Assembly (NCBI GenBank): GCA_026261815.1
Contig: JAMPIT010000484.1
Coordinates: 9,336,501-9,400,500, forward strand
Reading direction: 5' to 3'
Length of the DNA stretch: 64,000 nucleotides
Source: Monarcha castaneiventris obscurior
Lineage: Eukaryota; Chordata; Aves; Passeriformes; Monarchidae
Of this stretch, positions 62,201-64,000 are shown one piece after another. Each line of letters begins with the position of its first letter. Position 1 is the first letter of the stretch. Below the pieces are notes generated by a model, which saw only the letters and a list, made by a program, of their open reading frames with translations, was not told the DNA's origin and did no database searches. Made by a program: the position numbers and the translations under genes.

Positions 62201-64000
62201 TACATTTTAAAATTTCCAACAAAACCACAATGGCATAATCTTTGTGCTGTCAGAGTTTCTGGAGCACTAGGCAATGATACAACAGTATATTCATTTATTG
62301 CTTGAAGTGCCAAAAACCCTCCAGGGCAGCAGAATAATCATCTCCTTCACCACATTAATATGTCAGGATCTCAGACAATGAGTGTAACTGACAAGATTTC
62401 ATCCTCTTTGCAGGACTACAGTGCAGAGGGAAAAAAAACACAGCAGCACCAGGCACCAGCTCTGCCATCCTGCTGAAGCTGAGAGCATTTTCCCTGTTGT
62501 ATTACAGCTCCAAGTAATCCATCACATTGGAGATGAGCATGTATTTTCTACTATGAAACAGCACTAAGCAAGGTAGTTCATCTCATCTTTTACAGCAGGT
62601 CAGCAGGTAAGCAAAATACTACTTTTTGCCATCTCCTCAATATTTTCAGTCTGCAAGTGAGCAGGTGATAAGTCAAGGCTGAAGAGAGCAGGTCAGGTGT
62701 ACCACTGTGTGCTTGTAAGTCAAAACTAGTGGTGAATGCCTTCCCTTCCCCAGCAGTCATCTGGTCACTACACAGTAAATTTCATAGACCACTCGTGGGC
62801 TGGGCTGAGTCTGAAAATGGTGATGGTAATTCCAGGGTCCCCAAACCTCTTGCCTGCACCTCAGTAGCTGAGACATACCAAGTCTTCGCACTGCCTGGTC
62901 AACAAGCGAATCATAAATTCCAGTCTTCAATTTGTTTTGTTGTGATAACCCTGAAAATTCTCCTCAGCCTTACTGTGTCTAAAGCTCCACTCTTATTCCC
63001 AGTGCCTGACCAACCCTCCCTCCCCTCCCACCATGCACACACAGCTCACACGCTCCCGGCTCAGGTGCCATAACTACCTCAGGTGACATGGACTCGGGCC
63101 TATGCGCAGGGGAGCTCTCGGGGGAGGATACGTTCTAGAGGAGGGAAAAGCATCTAGTTATTCATCTACTTCAAAAGTCAAGAGACAATTACAATGTATA
63201 AAAGCATACAGGTTAGCAACGGCTATTCTAAATTATCCCAAGAACTGGCCCCAGCCTGGACGGCATCATGGCTGGTTAAGTGGTTTCTAAAGCTTTCTGG
63301 AAGCAAGGATAGGACTGGTTACTGCATCTCATGATGCAACTTAGTACCAAAACAGAGCACATGAATGTTAAGAAAAGCAGCAGCTAACTCTTTATATTTC
63401 TGATGCTGTCAGACAGACATCACACCATGAAATACAGAGAAATACATTTATGGTTTTTAGTCTGAGAACATGGGAGAGAAAAAAAGTCTGGTTTAGCCCA
63501 GAAAGTAAAGATCCCCCAAACACTAAGATGACCTTTCACAGACATGTACTATAAAACAAACATGTCTTCCCCAATCCACCGTGGGCTACCTTTCCAGCTC
63601 AAATCAAGAGAAGTAAGTGTGAGCAGCCAGCTTTATGAAATATTGTATCATCTGAGCACCTATCAGTGAAGGCAGTGTATGCATGTGACAGCACAGTTAA
63701 GGGCTCTTCCTGAGCACTTCCCTTTCCATGCTACTGAACAGGCCTAAAATAGAATCAGAGAGGCAGGATTCCCAGAGCTATGCTGCTATCAGAGAAATAT
63801 AGCAGGAGTCACTGTTTTCTGCTAAGTAGAAAACCTCAGAAAATGGAGGAATCTCAGAAATTTCTTAACAAAAACTTCTGACAAACTCCACAAAAAAAGC
63901 TAGAGCTATGTCATCATGCTTCTGGCCACTCTTATGAATATGGAGGGGCTGAGCATCCTTTAATTTGTTTCCACTCTAAAAGGACAACAAAACTGAGTCT
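52626..64000 (-). CDS. SETD5: SET domain-containing 5, C-terminal portion (5' exons outside the window)
   Basis: SETD5 is a nuclear chromatin regulator associated with HDAC3/NCoR complexes. Its loss causes intellectual disability in humans. Six 3' exons on the minus strand: 63134-63078, 61650-61183, 59521-59235, 56566-56433, 53486-53413 and 53225-52626. They sum to 1620 nt (539 residues plus stop), about the last 37% of a protein near 1440 residues. Recognised landmarks are [85 protein letters not shown] and the C-terminus [18 protein letters not shown]. The visible part is Ser/Pro-rich and predicted disordered, with a basic cluster (YRKRKQEAK). The catalytic-like SET domain lies upstream, outside the window. 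One intron has a GC donor. No exon was seen in 63135-64000. Confidence 0.96.
53487..59234 (-). other. SETD5 introns around the exon at 56433-56566
   Basis: Two introns, 53487-56432 and 56567-59234. Both are AT-richer than the exons. I saw no transposon, RNA gene or extra exon with protein similarity. Confidence 0.8.
59522..61182 (-). other. SETD5 GC-AG intron
   Basis: This intron starts AAG|GCAAGT at 61182 instead of GT and ends CACTCAG at 59522. The flanking exons join in phase as RKK|VSL. Its interior is AT-rich and holds nothing recognisable. Confidence 0.85.
61183..61650 (-). CDS. SETD5: SETD5 exon with conserved [12 protein letters not shown] segment
   Basis: A 468-nt exon (156 codons), from the TTTTCCAG acceptor to the non-canonical GC donor. 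It encodes [20 protein letters not shown], the highly conserved [17 protein letters not shown] segment, and ends PQNPPQRKK. Confidence 0.95.
61651..63077 (-). other. SETD5 intron
   Basis: 1.4 kb between the exons at 63134-63078 and 61650-61183. Nothing recognisable was seen. Confidence 0.8.
63135..64000 (-). other. SETD5 intron at the right edge of the window
   Basis: AT-rich sequence upstream of the 57-nt exon. No exon, repeat family or RNA gene was recognised; the next SETD5 exon should lie beyond 64000. Confidence 0.75.

Noticed and set aside
1..64000. CRISPR arrays, phage or bacterial gene clusters
   Set aside because: The window is vertebrate; its repeats are tandem satellites and retroelement fragments with no regular spacer pattern.

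Overview
The window is vertebrate genomic DNA and almost certainly avian. Four spliced genes encode proteins close to known amniote orthologues. The introns are short, promoters sit in CpG islands, and several truncated CR1-type LINE fragments end in the characteristic ATTCTGTGA-like 3' terminus. The repeats also fit other sauropsids, but the compactness favours a bird. There is no CRISPR array, operon or other prokaryotic feature, and I recognised no tRNA, rRNA or microRNA gene.

From left to right: (1) the 5' part of CPNE9 (minus strand, 3711 down to the left edge, 9 exons seen, truncated by the window); (2) complete MTMR14 (minus strand, 36006 to 4325, 19 coding exons, 633 predicted residues, catalytic HCISGWDRT motif intact); (3) complete LHFPL4 (plus strand, 37602 to 47957, first intron 9.2 kb); (4) the 3' part of SETD5 (minus strand, last six exons from 63134 to 52626, upstream exons beyond the right edge). 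This is the mirror image of the mammalian order SETD5-LHFPL4-MTMR14-CPNE9 (human 3p25.3), so the block is conserved.

MTMR14 and LHFPL4 are divergent, with start codons 1.6 kb apart in GC-rich DNA. LHFPL4 and SETD5 are convergent, with poly(A) signals about 1.8 kb apart. MTMR14 and CPNE9 are in tandem with only 613 bp between the MTMR14 stop and the CPNE9 start; the MTMR14 3' end and the CPNE9 promoter share that space. The genes do not form a pathway. CPNE9 is a calcium-dependent phospholipid-binding protein, MTMR14 a phosphoinositide 3-phosphatase, LHFPL4 a tetraspan GABA-A receptor auxiliary subunit, and SETD5 a chromatin regulator. Their linkage looks like ordinary conserved synteny.

Introns and intergenic DNA hold three CR1 3'-end fragments, one decayed LINE reverse-transcriptase fragment, one probable solo LTR, a two-copy 114-bp tandem repeat, a GC-rich minisatellite-like array, a GGGAT microsatellite and an A-rich tract in the SETD5 3' UTR. 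I found no convincing new biological system. The most interesting points are regulatory or structural: a TATA/MEF2-type element between MTMR14 and CPNE9, a GC-AG intron in SETD5, an uncertain LHFPL4 C-terminus behind a 17-nt exon, an upstream ORF over a YY1-like motif, and an unusual CCGAG/CTCGG inverted repeat before LHFPL4. Exon boundaries were read by eye from splice consensus, phase and remembered orthologues; no alignment was run.
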